A stretch of DNA of 64,000 bases from Rahnella bonaserana (GCF_019049675.1 NZ_JAFMOW010000068.1:372001-436000), one strand, 5' to 3'. Numbered from the stretch's first letter, positions 39,168-49,099 are shown. The notes: generated from the sequence alone by a model not told the origin. Translations and numbers: made by a program.

Positions 39168-41840
39168 ATGTCGTCTATTCGCAAGAACAGTCTGGATAAG
39201 CTGGCGGTCCAGAACAAGGAGTTCCACTACTACAGCCTGCCACTCGCAGCCAAAACGCTGGGTGATATCCAGCGTCTGCCCAAATCCCTCAAAGTGTTAT
39301 TCGAAAATCTGTTGCGCCATGTTGATGGCGATACCGTCACGGAAAGTGATTTACAGGAACTGGTCAGCTGGCAGAAAACCGGCCATGCGGACAGGGAAAT
39401 TGCTTACCGTCCGGCGCGTGTTCTGATGCAGGATTTCACCGGTGTCCCTGCTGTGGTCGATCTGGCGGCGATGCGTCAGGCGGTCAAACGGCTTGGCGGC
39501 AATGTCGAACAGGTCAACCCCTTATCGCCGGTTGATCTGGTCATCGACCACTCCGTAACGGTCGATGAATTCGGTGATGATCAGGCCTTTGACGAAAACG
39601 TCCGGCTGGAAATGGAGCGTAATAACGAACGCTATCAGTTCCTGCGCTGGGGACAAAAAGCCTTCAACCGTTTTCGTGTGGTCCCGCCTGGCACCGGTAT
39701 CTGTCATCAGGTCAACCTTGAGTATCTCGGGCAAACTGTCTGGCACGAAGAACAGGATGGCAAAACGGTCGCCTATCCCGACACACTGGTCGGCACCGAT
39801 TCGCATACCACTATGATCAACGGTTTGGGCATTTTAGGCTGGGGCTGCGGCGGTATCGAAGCAGAAGCAGCAATGCTCGGACAACCCGTTTCCATGCTGA
39901 TCCCTGATGTTGTCGGGTTCAAACTCACGGGTAAATTACGCGAAGGCATCACCGCGACAGACCTGGTGTTAACGGTCACACAGATGCTGCGCAAACACGG
40001 CGTGGTGGGCAAATTTGTTGAATTCTACGGTGACGGACTGGCTGACCTGCCGCTGGCCGACCGCGCCACCATTGCCAATATGTCGCCGGAATTCGGCGCA
40101 ACCTGCGGATTCTTCCCGGTGGATGACGTCACCCTGAGCTACATGAAACTCAGTGGCCGCAGCGACGAGCAAATCGAACTGGTGAAAGCCTATTCTCAGG
40201 TGCAGGGCTTGTGGCGTAATGCCGGTGATGAGCCGGTCTTTACCAGTACGCTGGCGCTGGACATGGGGGAAGTCGAGCCAAGCCTGGCCGGGCCTAAACG
40301 TCCGCAGGATCGCGTGGCGCTGCCCAATGTCCCTAAAGCGTTTAAAGCGGCAACGGAACTGGAGCTGGGTCACAATAAAGCAGGGCGCAGCGATAAAGAG
40401 ACATTCACACTGGACGGCCAGCATTATGCCCTGACCACCGGTGCGGTGGTCATTGCTGCCATCACCTCTTGTACCAATACCTCGAATCCAAGCGTGCTGA
40501 TGGCGGCCGGTTTGCTCGCTAAAAATGCCGCAGAAAAAGGCCTCACCAGTAAACCTTGGGTGAAAACTTCGCTGGCGCCGGGTTCTAAAGTGGTGACCGA
40601 TTATCTTAATGCCGCCGGTCTGATGCCGTATCTGGAACAACTCGGATTTAATCTTGTGGGTTATGGATGTACGACCTGTATCGGTAACTCAGGGCCGTTG
40701 CCTGAACCGATTGAATCGGCCATTAAAGCCGGTGATCTGACCGTCGGGGCGGTACTTTCCGGTAACCGTAACTTCGAAGGACGTATTCATCCGCTGATTA
40801 AAACCAACTGGCTGGCTTCACCGCCGCTGGTGGTGGCTTACGCACTGGCGGGGAACATGAATGTCGATCTGACGACCGATCCGCTGGGAGAGGACAAAGA
40901 CGGCAACCCGGTATATCTGAAAGATATCTGGCCTTCCGCCAATGACATTGCCAACGCGGTCGGGCAGGTGACGACGGAAATGTTCCACAAAGAATATGCC
41001 GAAGTCTTCAACGGTGATGCCAGCTGGCAGGCGATTCAGGTTGATGGCACGCCGACCTACACCTGGCAGGAAGATTCTACTTACATCCGCCATCCGCCCT
41101 TCTTCAGCGATATGAAAGCCGAGCCGGATGCACTCGAAGACATCAAAGATGCCCGTATTCTGGCGATTCTGGCGGACTCTGTCACTACCGACCACATCTC
41201 GCCAGCCGGTAATATTAAGGCGGAAAGTCCGGCGGGTCTGTATCTTAAACAGCATGGTGTCGAACCAAAAGCGTTCAACTCTTACGGTTCACGACGCGGT
41301 AACCACGAAGTGATGATGCGCGGGACGTTTGCCAATATCCGTATCAAAAACGAAATGGTGCCGGGCGTCGAGGGCGGTTATACCCGTCATATTCCGTCGC
41401 AGGATCAACTGGCGATTTACGATGCCGCGATGCGTTATCAGCATGAAAGTGTGCCGACTGCGGTGATTGCGGGTAAAGAGTACGGTTCGGGTTCAAGCCG
41501 TGACTGGGCAGCAAAAGGGCCGCGTCTTCTGGGCGTACGGGTGGTTATCGCCGAATCTTTCGAACGTATTCACCGTTCGAATCTGATCGGGATGGGGATT
41601 CTACCGCTTGAATTCCCGCAGGGCGTCACCCGTAAAACGCTGAAACTGACCGGCGACGAGCAGATCAGTGTCAGCGGATTGCAAACCCTGACGCCAGGGC
41701 AGGACGTGGCGGTGCATATCGTTTACGCGGACGGCCATAAAGAAACGGTTAATGCCCGTTGCCGTATCGATACCGGCAACGAGCTGACGTACTTCCAGAA
41801 CGGCGGCATTCTGCATTACGTGATCCGCAAAATGCTGTAA
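39168..41840 (+). CDS. acnA: Aconitate hydratase A
   Basis: AcnA interconverts citrate and isocitrate and is the stable, stress-induced aconitase. The 890-residue chain is one shorter than in E. coli. The iron-sulfur ligands are seen in AAITSCTNTSNPSV (about residue 435) and YGCTTCIGNSGPLPEP (about residues 501 and 504). Substrate-binding GTDSHTTMINGLG and KEYGSGSSRDWAAKGP are present. AAAGGAGAAGCT precedes the ATG. It lies in the conserved cysB-acnA-ribA order and converges on ribA. Confidence 0.98.
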   Translation: MSSIRKNSLDKLAVQNKEFHYYSLPLAAKTLGDIQRLPKSLKVLFENLLRHVDGDTVTESDLQELVSWQKTGHADREIAYRPARVLMQDFTGVPAVVDLAAMRQAVKRLGGNVEQVNPLSPVDLVIDHSVTVDEFGDDQAFDENVRLEMERNNERYQFLRWGQKAFNRFRVVPPGTGICHQVNLEYLGQTVWHEEQDGKTVAYPDTLVGTDSHTTMINGLGILGWGCGGIEAEAAMLGQPVSMLIPDVVGFKLTGKLREGITATDLVLTVTQMLRKHGVVGKFVEFYGDGLADLPLADRATIANMSPEFGATCGFFPVDDVTLSYMKLSGRSDEQIELVKAYSQVQGLWRNAGDEPVFTSTLALDMGEVEPSLAGPKRPQDRVALPNVPKAFKAATELELGHNKAGRSDKETFTLDGQHYALTTGAVVIAAITSCTNTSNPSVLMAAGLLAKNAAEKGLTSKPWVKTSLAPGSKVVTDYLNAAGLMPYLEQLGFNLVGYGCTTCIGNSGPLPEPIESAIKAGDLTVGAVLSGNRNFEGRIHPLIKTNWLASPPLVVAYALAGNMNVDLTTDPLGEDKDGNPVYLKDIWPSANDIANAVGQVTTEMFHKEYAEVFNGDASWQAIQVDGTPTYTWQEDSTYIRHPPFFSDMKAEPDALEDIKDARILAILADSVTTDHISPAGNIKAESPAGLYLKQHGVEPKAFNSYGSRRGNHEVMMRGTFANIRIKNEMVPGVEGGYTRHIPSQDQLAIYDAAMRYQHESVPTAVIAGKEYGSGSSRDWAAKGPRLLGVRVVIAESFERIHRSNLIGMGILPLEFPQGVTRKTLKLTGDEQISVSGLQTLTPGQDVAVHIVYADGHKETVNARCRIDTGNELTYFQNGGILHYVIRKML

Positions 41841-41862
41841 ACCTGGTCTTCTGCCATTAAAA

Positions 41863-41895
41863 AAGGGCACCTTCTTAAGGTGCCCTTAATATTTT
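41863..41895. terminator. Bidirectional terminator between acnA and ribA
   Basis: AAGGGCACCTT and AAGGTGCCCTT form a perfect 11-bp stem with a 3-nt loop, flanked by A-rich and T-rich stretches. Confidence 0.92.
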
Positions 41896-41913
41896 CATCG
41901 GACTATAGAACTC

Positions 41914-42504
41914 TTACTTCTCGAGCAGGTGACCCATTTTGGCCGCTTTAGTCGACAGGTAGCGTTCGTTTTCCGGGTTACGGCCCACGATCAACGGGAC
42001 ACGTTCGGTAATATTTATTCCGGCTTCAGTCAGAATTTCGACCTTCTTCGGATTGTTGGTCAGCAAACGAACGGAATCAACGCCGAGCAATTTGAACATG
42101 TCCGCACACAGCGTGAAGTCACGCTCGTCAGCGGCAAACCCAAGCTGATGGTTAGCTTCGACGGTATCGTAGCCTTTGTCCTGCAGCGCATAAGCACGGA
42201 TTTTATTGAGCAAGCCGATGTTACGGCCTTCCTGACGGTGATACATCAGGATACCGCGGCCTTCCTCAGCAATGTGATTCAGTGCTGCTTCAAGCTGGAA
42301 ACCACAGTCGCAGCGCAGGCTGAATAAAGCATCACCGGTCAGACATTCAGAGTGAACTCGCGCAAGAACGGGTGTTTCACCGCTGATGTCACCAAAAACT
42401 AACGCCAGGTGGTCGTGCCCGGTGGCCAATTCTTCAAAACCCACCATCAGGAAATCGCCCCAAGGTGTTGGCAGATTGGCTTCTGCCACCCGTTTCAGCT
42501 GCAT
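41914..42504 (-). CDS. ribA: GTP cyclohydrolase II
   Basis: RibA opens the GTP ring in the first committed step of riboflavin synthesis. Starting at [16 protein letters not shown] (42504) gives 196 residues, the E. coli length; the open frame extends seven codons further without support. Zinc ligands are Cys54, Cys65 and Cys67 in [15 protein letters not shown]. The substrate-binding [17 protein letters not shown] and LLTNNPKKV are intact. It is divergent from pgpB. Confidence 0.97.
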   Translation of the reverse strand: MQLKRVAEANLPTPWGDFLMVGFEELATGHDHLALVFGDISGETPVLARVHSECLTGDALFSLRCDCGFQLEAALNHIAEEGRGILMYHRQEGRNIGLLNKIRAYALQDKGYDTVEANHQLGFAADERDFTLCADMFKLLGVDSVRLLTNNPKKVEILTEAGINITERVPLIVGRNPENERYLSTKAAKMGHLLEK

Positions 42505-42795
42505 TTTATGCTCCAAAAAAACCACAAATAGTCTTTATTCACAGTGAGTATTTTACTTGTTGATGCGCATCCTACGTTCGGATGCGGCCTGTGGATAGGG
42601 AATCGGTGCCTTTCCATCATGCCAGGGCACCATTTTGCCACAGTTTGCTGTTCATTTTAGCGGGAATATTTGAACGATTAGTTCATAAGATATGAATTAT
42701 AACTGCATCCTCAACAATCGAAGCGTTGAGAATGTGATGCGGTGACAACGTTGCTACACTCCAACTCTTTTTTACGACTGACGGAAAGGACAACT

Positions 42796-43551
42796 ATGTT
42801 TGATATCGCCAAACGCACCGCACTCGGGGCTGTCATTTTAATGCTGATGCCCGCAGCGGTATGGATAAGCGGCTGGCTCTGGGTGCCGGGACAAAATCCT
42901 GCCTTATTGCGCCCGCTGTTCTGGGTGACGGAAACGGTGAGCGAGCCCTGGGGTATTCTCACGACGGTCATTCTTTGCGGCTGGTTCCTGTGGTGCCTGC
43001 GCTTTCGTCTTAAACCCGCCATCGGGCTGGGGGTGATTATTGTGGCCTCGCTGCTGGTCGGGCAATACGTCAAAGATTTTATCAAGGGCGAAGTGCGTGA
43101 GCCGCGGCCTTATGTGGCGTGGCTGGGTACCGATCACCAAATGAACGTCAGTGAGTTTTATGCGCAGAAAAGCAAATTGCGTGGCAAACAGGTGAAAGAA
43201 ATTCTCGGTGATGACGTACAAATTCCGCACTGGCTGAACAAAAGCTGGCAGAACGATACCGGTTACGCGTTTCCTTCTGGTCATACCATGTTTGCCGCTA
43301 CCTGGGCTCTGTTAGGCATCGGGCTGTTATGGCGCCGTAAGCACTACAAAACGGTCACGGTGCTGATGGTGTGGGCGATGGTGGTCATGGGTAGTCGTCT
43401 GATGCTGGGTATGCACTGGCCGCGCGACCTGCTGGCATCCGTGGGGATCAGCTGGATACTGGTGACGCTGGGCTGCTGGCTGACGGAGCGATATGTCGGC
43501 CCGCTGACGCCACCGCCGGCAGAAAATCAGGAAATTCGCGAGCGCGAATGA
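42796..43551 (+). CDS. pgpB: Phosphatidylglycerophosphatase B / undecaprenyl pyrophosphate phosphatase
   Basis: PgpB dephosphorylates phosphatidylglycerophosphate and undecaprenyl pyrophosphate on the periplasmic side of the inner membrane. The start at 42796 (MFDIAKRTALG) is preceded by GGAAAGGA and gives 251 residues; an earlier in-frame ATG is not supported. The PAP2 motifs are present in order: KDFIKGEVREPRP, FPSGHTMFAA and SRLMLGMHWPRDL. About six membrane segments are visible. E. coli PgpB has 254 residues. Confidence 0.95.
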   Translation: MFDIAKRTALGAVILMLMPAAVWISGWLWVPGQNPALLRPLFWVTETVSEPWGILTTVILCGWFLWCLRFRLKPAIGLGVIIVASLLVGQYVKDFIKGEVREPRPYVAWLGTDHQMNVSEFYAQKSKLRGKQVKEILGDDVQIPHWLNKSWQNDTGYAFPSGHTMFAATWALLGIGLLWRRKHYKTVTVLMVWAMVVMGSRLMLGMHWPRDLLASVGISWILVTLGCWLTERYVGPLTPPPAENQEIRERE

Positions 43552-43826
43552 TCGGACAAAACCTGTAAGCCTTTGTCACCAAAAGGGGGGCGTTCGCCGC
43601 GCCCCTTTAATTCCACCTACTTAATCCCCATATACATCTCATTGGCCTGATTGCAGTGATAAGCGCAACTTCGGATATGTTCATCAAAATTGGTCGAAGT
43701 TGATACAGACTGCATTTAAAGCCGCTGCAATATTTCCCAGCTTTGTTCGGAAATGCTAACTTATTAGGTCGGGACGAGAGTTTTTGGCATAATTCATCCG
43801 GAACATCCGGCATTACAGGAACGAAT

Positions 43827-44138
43827 GTGAAATATCTGCTGATTTTTTTATTTTTGCTGGTCATCGTTGTGATTTCTATCACTCTGGGTGCCCATAACGA
43901 TCAGACTGTGACCTTCAACTATTTGCTGGCGCAGGGTGACTATCGCGTTTCCACACTGCTTGCTGTGTTGTTTGCCACCGGTTTTATCCTCGGCTGGGTC
44001 ATTTGCGGGTTGTTCTATCTTCGCGTCCGTCTGTCACTGGGGCGCGCGCAACGTAAAATCAAACGTCTTGAACAACAAATTGAGCCTGCGGCTGTCGTTA
44101 CGCCGCCAGCAGCATCTTATGATGTCAGCAAGGAATAA
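43827..44138 (+). CDS. lapA: Lipopolysaccharide assembly protein LapA (YciS)
   Basis: LapA is a small bitopic inner membrane protein acting with LapB in the control of LPS synthesis. The GTG start at 43827 gives MKYLLIFLFLLVIVVI and 103 residues; AGGA precedes it. The E. coli protein is 102 residues. Two hydrophobic segments are at residues 3-20 and 41-63, followed by a basic coiled region (LGRAQRKIKRLEQQIE). lapB starts 6 bp after the stop. Confidence 0.94.
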   Translation: MKYLLIFLFLLVIVVISITLGAHNDQTVTFNYLLAQGDYRVSTLLAVLFATGFILGWVICGLFYLRVRLSLGRAQRKIKRLEQQIEPAAVVTPPAASYDVSKE

Positions 44139-44144
44139 TCCTCT

Positions 44145-45314
44145 ATGTTAGAACTGCTGTTTCTGTTGTTGCCCGTTGCGGCCGCCTATGGCTGGTACAT
44201 GGGGCGCAGAAGTTCTCAGCAGGATAAACAGGAAAATGCTAACCGCCTGTCGCGTGAATACGTAGCGGGGGTTAACTTCCTGCTTTCCAATCAGCAGGAC
44301 AAAGCGGTCGACCTGTTCCTTGAGATGTTAAAAGAGGACAGCAGCACAGTCGAAGCGCACCTGACTCTGGGCAACCTGTTCCGCTCCCGTGGCGAAGTGG
44401 ATCGCGCAATCCGCATCCACCAGTCGCTGATGGAAAGCGCCTCACTGACCTTCGAACAACGCCTGCTTGCCGTTCAGCAACTGGGACGTGACTACATGGC
44501 TGCCGGTTTTTATGACCGCGCCGAAGACATGTTCAATCAGTTGGTTAAAGAGCAGGATTTCCAGCTGTTTGCCCTTGAGCAGTTGTTGATCATCCACCAG
44601 GCAACCAGCGACTGGCAAAATGCCATCGACGTGGCTGAGCGGCTGGTCAAACTGGGCAAAGAAAACCGCCGTAAAGAAATTGCGCATTTCTGGTGCGAAC
44701 TGGCCTTACAGGCGATAGTTGCCGATGATTTTGATAAAGCGATGGGACTGCTGAAGAAAGCGGCGACTGCGGATAAACTCTGCGCCCGCGTCTCTATCAT
44801 GCAAGGGCGGATTTTACTGGCGCAGGGTGAATACCGTAAAGCGACGGAAGCCTTGCAGCGCGTGCTGGAGCAGGATAAAGAGCTGGTCAGCGAAGCCTTG
44901 CCAATGCTTCAGGAATGCTACCAGAACCTGAAAGATACGCTCGGCTGGGCGGAGTTCCTCAAACGTTGTGTGGATGAGAATACCGGCGCGGCCGCTGAGC
45001 TGATGCTGGCTGAAATCATTCATAATGAGGAAGGGCGTGAAACGGCGCAGAACTACATTAACCGCCAGTTGCAACGTCATCCGACTATGCGCGTGTTTCA
45101 TCATCTGATGGATTACCATCTGGCTGATGCAGAAGAGGGACGTGCGAAGGAAAGCCTGGTCTTACTGCGCGACATGGTCGGCGAGCAAATCCGTACCAAA
45201 CCGCGTTACCGGTGCCATAAATGCGGCTTCACCGCGCATTCATTGTACTGGCATTGCCCGTCATGCCGTGGCTGGGCGACGATCAAGCCTATCAGAGGAC
45301 TGGACGGACAGTGA
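44145..45314 (+). CDS. lapB: Lipopolysaccharide assembly protein LapB (YciM)
   Basis: LapB is an essential adaptor that brings LpxC to the FtsH protease and so limits LPS production. The 389-residue length equals E. coli LapB. It has one N-terminal membrane helix (residues 2-17), a series of tetratricopeptide repeats covering about residues 35-350, and a C-terminal rubredoxin-type metal site with CHKCG and CPSCRG. All parts are intact. It is cotranscribed with lapA and followed, on the other strand, by a small DNA-binding type gene. Confidence 0.96.
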   Translation: MLELLFLLLPVAAAYGWYMGRRSSQQDKQENANRLSREYVAGVNFLLSNQQDKAVDLFLEMLKEDSSTVEAHLTLGNLFRSRGEVDRAIRIHQSLMESASLTFEQRLLAVQQLGRDYMAAGFYDRAEDMFNQLVKEQDFQLFALEQLLIIHQATSDWQNAIDVAERLVKLGKENRRKEIAHFWCELALQAIVADDFDKAMGLLKKAATADKLCARVSIMQGRILLAQGEYRKATEALQRVLEQDKELVSEALPMLQECYQNLKDTLGWAEFLKRCVDENTGAAAELMLAEIIHNEEGRETAQNYINRQLQRHPTMRVFHHLMDYHLADAEEGRAKESLVLLRDMVGEQIRTKPRYRCHKCGFTAHSLYWHCPSCRGWATIKPIRGLDGQ

Positions 45315-45361
45315 TCTTTTGACTCGCTGTCCCTCCGGCTGTCTTGTTCTGATTATCAGTG

Positions 45362-45649
45362 TTACTTCTTCTTGCTGCTCGTCTTACGGGTGCTCAGTAA
45401 GGTGCGTAATTTCTTGATTTCTTTGGCCGTCAGCGCAGGTTCGCTGTCTTCAGCCAGATGCTGATTATCAATCTCGTGTTCGGTCGCTTTGGCGGCCTTT
45501 TTGCTTTTTGGTGCGGCGGGATTAAAACTCTGTTCCAGGCGTGCTGCGACTTCTGCACTTAATGAATGTTCCGCTTCAGCAGCGGCGTTTTTGATTAATT
45601 CTTTCAATTCAACCGGGATTTTAACGGTCAGGGTTGTTATCTCACTCAT
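45362..45649 (-). CDS. Predicted ribbon-helix-helix (Arc-like) protein with Lys-rich tail
   Basis: A 95-residue protein with no E. coli counterpart at this place. Residues 4-44 look like a ribbon-helix-helix DNA-binding domain: a beta strand TTLTVKIPVELKELI followed by two helices containing EHSLSAEVAARLEQSF, as in Arc and MetJ-type repressors. The rest is low in complexity and Lys-rich (KSKKAAKAT and the C-terminal RKTSSKKK). It lies between lapB and pyrF on the opposite strand. Its targets are unknown; self-regulation would be typical. Confidence 0.7.
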   Translation of the reverse strand: MSEITTLTVKIPVELKELIKNAAAEAEHSLSAEVAARLEQSFNPAAPKSKKAAKATEHEIDNQHLAEDSEPALTAKEIKKLRTLLSTRKTSSKKK

Positions 45650-45840
45650 TTTTCAGCCTTTCCTTAGAGTAAAAGTAACAAGCTATGCCAGCCTTGTTAC
45701 ATCGTCTAGTGATTCACAAAAATTTAATAAATCTGTCACATTATGTGTAGCTGTGAATTCAGCGTCTTGCCATGTAAAATGCGGGCGGCAAAAAAATTAT
45801 TTCCCCTTACTGACTTGAATTTACACAAGAGGCTGACGAT

Positions 45841-46569
45841 ATGAAGTCTGAAAATAATATTAACAACAATGACTTAAATACATCACCGATTGTTGTCGCA
45901 CTTGACTATGCCGATAAATCCGCAGCGCTGGCGTTTGCCGATAAGATTGATCCCCGTGATTGCCGCCTGAAAGTGGGCAAAGAGATGTTCACGCATTTTG
46001 GTCCGCAGATGGTCAAAGATTTGCAAAGCCGCGGCTTCGACGTTTTTCTGGATTTGAAATTTCATGACATTCCTAACACTACCGCGCGTGCCGTTGCCGC
46101 TGCGGCAGATCTGGGTGTGTGGATGGTGAATGTGCACGCCAGCGGCGGTGCACGCATGATGACCGCCGCCCGTGAAGCGCTGGCACCCTTTGGTAAAGAT
46201 GCCCCGCTGCTGATTGCGGTGACCGTGCTGACCAGCATGGAAAGCAGTGATCTGGCCGATTTAGGTATTACACTTTCACCTGCGGATCACGCTGAGCGTC
46301 TGGCACGTCTGACCCGCGATTGTGGCCTGGACGGCGTGGTATGTTCCGCTCAGGAAGCGACGCGCTTCAAATCCGCGCTGGGGCAGGCGTTCCAACTGGT
46401 GACGCCGGGCATTCGTCCGGCGGGCAGCAAAGCGGATGATCAGCGTCGCGTTATGACACCGCAGGAAGCGCTGGCCGCGGGTGTGGATTATATGGTGATT
46501 GGCCGTCCGATTACGCAGTCAGCCGATCCGGCGCAGACCCTGCGTGATATCCGCGCATCACTGCGTTAA
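45841..46569 (+). CDS. pyrF: Orotidine 5'-phosphate decarboxylase
   Basis: PyrF decarboxylates OMP to UMP, the last step of pyrimidine synthesis. The 242-residue chain has the catalytic set in [15 protein letters not shown] (Asp and Lys) and the phosphate-binding [17 protein letters not shown] near the C-terminus. The start at 45841 follows AAGAGGCTGACGAT. yciH follows after 11 bp and is probably cotranscribed, as in E. coli. Confidence 0.97.
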   Translation: MKSENNINNNDLNTSPIVVALDYADKSAALAFADKIDPRDCRLKVGKEMFTHFGPQMVKDLQSRGFDVFLDLKFHDIPNTTARAVAAAADLGVWMVNVHASGGARMMTAAREALAPFGKDAPLLIAVTVLTSMESSDLADLGITLSPADHAERLARLTRDCGLDGVVCSAQEATRFKSALGQAFQLVTPGIRPAGSKADDQRRVMTPQEALAAGVDYMVIGRPITQSADPAQTLRDIRASLR

Positions 46570-46580
46570 GAGGGAAATCT

Positions 46581-46910
46581 ATGAGTAATGACAATAACAG
46601 CCGTCTGGTCTATTCAACCGACAGCGGCAGGATTGATGAGCCGAAAGCCGTCGTCGCGCGCCCGAAAGGTGATGGTATTGTGCGTATTCAGCGCCAGACC
46701 AGCGGTCGTAAAGGCAAAGGCGTTTGTCTGATCACAGGCGTTGATCTTGACGATGCAGCGCTGGAAAAGCTCGCGGCAGAACTGAAAAAGAAATGTGGTT
46801 GCGGCGGGGCGGTGAAAGAGGGCGTGATTGAGATCCAGGGCGATAAACGTGACCTGTTGAAACAGTTGCTGGAAGCGAAAGGAATGAAAGTGAAGCTGGC
46901 TGGCGGCTGA
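46581..46910 (+). CDS. yciH: SUI1/eIF1-family protein YciH
   Basis: YciH is a bacterial relative of eukaryotic initiation factor eIF1; in E. coli it can influence start-site discrimination and stress translation, but it is not essential. The 109-residue chain shows the SUI1 core: VRIQRQTSGRKGKGVCLITG, LKKKCGCGGAVKEG and IEIQGDKRDLLKQLLEAKG. AGAGGGAAA precedes the ATG. It is the second gene of a pyrF-yciH unit. Confidence 0.95.
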   Translation: MSNDNNSRLVYSTDSGRIDEPKAVVARPKGDGIVRIQRQTSGRKGKGVCLITGVDLDDAALEKLAAELKKKCGCGGAVKEGVIEIQGDKRDLLKQLLEAKGMKVKLAGG

Positions 46911-46932
46911 GGTAAACAAGGCTCATGTAAAC

Positions 46933-46976
46933 AAGATGCTGCGCCGGTCGACAGCGCAGCGTCTTACTGTTTTTTG
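46933..46976 (+). terminator. Terminator after yciH
   Basis: AAGATGCTGCGC and GCGCAGCGTCTT form a long stem with one mismatch and a 9-nt loop, followed by ACTGTTTTTT. It lies between yciH and the convergent osmB. Confidence 0.88.
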
Positions 46977-46986
46977 ATTTTGTTTT

Positions 46987-47205
46987 TTATTTGCTGACCT
47001 GATGACCCACAATACCACCGACTGCTGCGCCACCTAATGTACCTAAAGTACTGCCATCAGTCAGAACCGCACCACCCAATGCACCGGCACCGGCACCAAT
47101 TGCCGTGTTACGGTCACGTTTAGACCAGTTACCGCACGCGGTAACAGACATCGCAAGAGTCAGAACCAGTGCAATACTGGCAACGCGTTTATTTACGAGC
47201 ATCAT
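46987..47205 (-). CDS. osmB: Osmotically inducible lipoprotein OsmB
   Basis: OsmB is a small outer membrane lipoprotein induced by high osmolarity and stationary phase. The start at 47205 follows GAGGAAG and gives 72 residues, the E. coli length; longer in-frame starts are not supported. The lipobox is SVTAC with Cys about 23. The mature part is almost identical to E. coli: NWSKRDRNTAIGAGAGALGG and a Gly-rich hydrophobic hairpin (glycine-zipper type), ending GHQVSK. Confidence 0.95.
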   Translation of the reverse strand: MMLVNKRVASIALVLTLAMSVTACGNWSKRDRNTAIGAGAGALGGAVLTDGSTLGTLGGAAVGGIVGHQVSK

Positions 47206-47607
47206 AGTTATCTTCCTCAAAGGATTAACGTTCAGCATCATTTATAAGTATAGGTAAGTTGCAGCGTTCTCACCGAATTTCACCTTGTAATCCTTCACAC
47301 TACTTACAAATTTTTTGGCTGTTCGGAACCTTTATTTATATTTCGTATCATCCGGACGCACTTTTGCATCCGTTGAATTAAAATAGTGAAACCACCATTC
47401 ATAAACTAGGTGAATAATCTTAATTCACCAGCGCGCAGCTTCACCGGAGCACAAAAGACTAAAGCCTGGTGACATTTCATCCCAAATCTCGCCCGCCTGG
47501 CACTTTTGCGTTTGCAGCAGATCTGTACGCACTCTTTAGCGATTTGCCCCATACCTGCACACCTCCGCGCCCCAGACAATAAAGCATCGCAATATGAGGG
47601 AACCAAG
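47206..47607. promoter_or_regulatory. osmB-araD divergent intergenic region
   Basis: A 402-bp gap with the promoters of osmB (minus) and the araD-like gene (plus). It is AT-rich near osmB and C-rich near araD. No AraC-type half-sites or known operator could be recognised with confidence. Confidence 0.5.
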
Positions 47608-48303
47608 ATGCTGAAACAACTGAAAGAGCAGGTATTAGAGGCCAATCTGGCACTGCCGCGCCACAATCTGGTGACCTTTACCTGGGGAAATGTCAGCGCA
47701 GTGGACCGCGCGCTCGGGCTGGTCGTGATTAAACCGTCAGGGGTGGAATACGACCACATGGGCGCAGACGACATGGTGGTGGTGGAACTGGAAACCGGCA
47801 AAATCGTAGAAGGCAGCAAAAAGCCGTCTTCTGATACCGATACCCATCGGGTGCTGTACCTTAATTTCCCGCAAGCGGGCGGTATTGTTCATACGCATTC
47901 ACGCCACGCGACCATCTGGTCGCAGGCGGGTCTGGACATTCCGGCCTGGGGAACCACTCATGCGGATTATTTCTACGGCAATATTCCCTGCACACGCCGG
48001 ATGACGGAAGAGGAGATCGCAGGGCGTTATGAATGGGAAACCGGCGAAGTGATCGTCAAAACCTTTGCGGAAAGAAACCTGTCACCGGCGGATATCCCGG
48101 CGGTTCTGGTGCATTCACACGGACCGTTTACCTGGGGAACCGATGCAGATAACGCCGTGCATAATGCCGTCGTACTGGAAGAAATCGCGTATATGGGGAT
48201 TTTCTCGCGCCAGTTATCGCCGCAGCTGCCGGATATGCAGCCGCAACTATTAGATAAGCACTATCTTCGCAAGCATGGAAAAAACGCCTATTATGGGCAG
48301 TAA
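47608..48303 (+). CDS. araD: L-ribulose-5-phosphate 4-epimerase (AraD/UlaF/SgbE family)
   Basis: This class II aldolase-fold enzyme converts L-ribulose 5-phosphate to D-xylulose 5-phosphate. The 231-residue length equals E. coli AraD. Zinc ligands His95 and His97 are in [14 protein letters not shown], the third is in [12 protein letters not shown], and Asp76 is in KKPSSDT. The ATG at 47608 follows TGAGGGAACCA. It stands alone: no araA, araB or ascorbate genes are near, so its substrate source is unknown and SgbE or UlaF would be equally good names. It converges on yciT, with 18 bp between them. Confidence 0.88.
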   Translation: MLKQLKEQVLEANLALPRHNLVTFTWGNVSAVDRALGLVVIKPSGVEYDHMGADDMVVVELETGKIVEGSKKPSSDTDTHRVLYLNFPQAGGIVHTHSRHATIWSQAGLDIPAWGTTHADYFYGNIPCTRRMTEEEIAGRYEWETGEVIVKTFAERNLSPADIPAVLVHSHGPFTWGTDADNAVHNAVVLEEIAYMGIFSRQLSPQLPDMQPQLLDKHYLRKHGKNAYYGQ

Positions 48304-48321
48304 ACCTTTTGATGCCAAAGG

Positions 48322-49065
48322 TCAGCCAACGAGGCTGACCTGAATGCCAGCGGCAGAAAGCTGTTGCTGGTACTCCTCTGTAAGTTTGTCATCAGTGATC
48401 ACCCGGCTGAACGCGCTGACAGGGCCGAGCGGATTGAGATTGATCTGGCCGAATTTCGATGAATCAGTCAGGACAATATTTTCCGCGCCTTTCTCTACCA
48501 CCGCGTTCACCACATCGGCGCGCAACATGTCGCGACCGGTAAAACCCGTCGCCACTGTGAAGCCGTCAATCCCCATAAATGCCTTACTGAAATTCATCTG
48601 TTGCAGGCACAGTCTGGTCAGCGGACCGACCACGGTCTGACTGGTTTTCTGATACATTCCGCCCAGCAGAACGACGTCGCACGGCATACTTTTCAATAAT
48701 GACGCCACATAACTGCTGACGGTAATCACGGTCAGATTCTTTTTGTCAGCCAGATATTGCGCCAGCAGGGCGATACTGCTGCCACTTTCAAAAAATACCG
48801 TTTCCCCGTCCTGAATCAATGATGCAGCAAATCTCGCCAGTTTCTGTTTCTGCGCAAAATTAGACATCATGCGGGTGTCCACGTCGTCAGTCTGGATCGC
48901 GACGGCAAAACCGTGGGCGCGGCGCAGATAATGACGCTGTTCCAGTTGGGTCAGATCATGGCGGATCGTGACTTCGGAAACCTGGCAAATCTGTGACAAC
49001 TCAGAAACGCTGATACGTTGTTTGTCATTTACCCATTGCAGAATAATTTGTTGTCTGTCGTTCAT
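48322..49065 (-). CDS. yciT: DeoR-family transcriptional regulator YciT
   Basis: YciT is a DeoR-type repressor next to osmB in E. coli as well. The 247-residue chain has an N-terminal helix-turn-helix ([19 protein letters not shown], residues 19-37) followed by LRRAHGFAV, and a sugar-phosphate sensing domain with [29 protein letters not shown] and VLTDSSKFG. The ATG at 49065 has a poor ribosome site and lies just after a GC-rich hairpin. DeoR proteins usually control sugar genes; its effector and targets here are unknown, though the neighbours araD and ybiW are candidates. Confidence 0.92.
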   Translation of the reverse strand: MNDRQQIILQWVNDKQRISVSELSQICQVSEVTIRHDLTQLEQRHYLRRAHGFAVAIQTDDVDTRMMSNFAQKQKLARFAASLIQDGETVFFESGSSIALLAQYLADKKNLTVITVSSYVASLLKSMPCDVVLLGGMYQKTSQTVVGPLTRLCLQQMNFSKAFMGIDGFTVATGFTGRDMLRADVVNAVVEKGAENIVLTDSSKFGQINLNPLGPVSAFSRVITDDKLTEEYQQQLSAAGIQVSLVG

Positions 49066-49081
49066 AATCGCCCGAAAGTAA

Positions 49082-49099
49082 GGGCGGCCGGAACCGCCC
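49082..49099. other. GC-rich hairpin in the yciT leader
   Basis: GGGCGG and CCGCCC form a 6-bp stem with a 6-nt loop. On the minus strand the run of eight T residues comes before the stem, so it does not act as a normal terminator for ybiW. It lies 17 bp from the yciT start codon. Confidence 0.5.
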
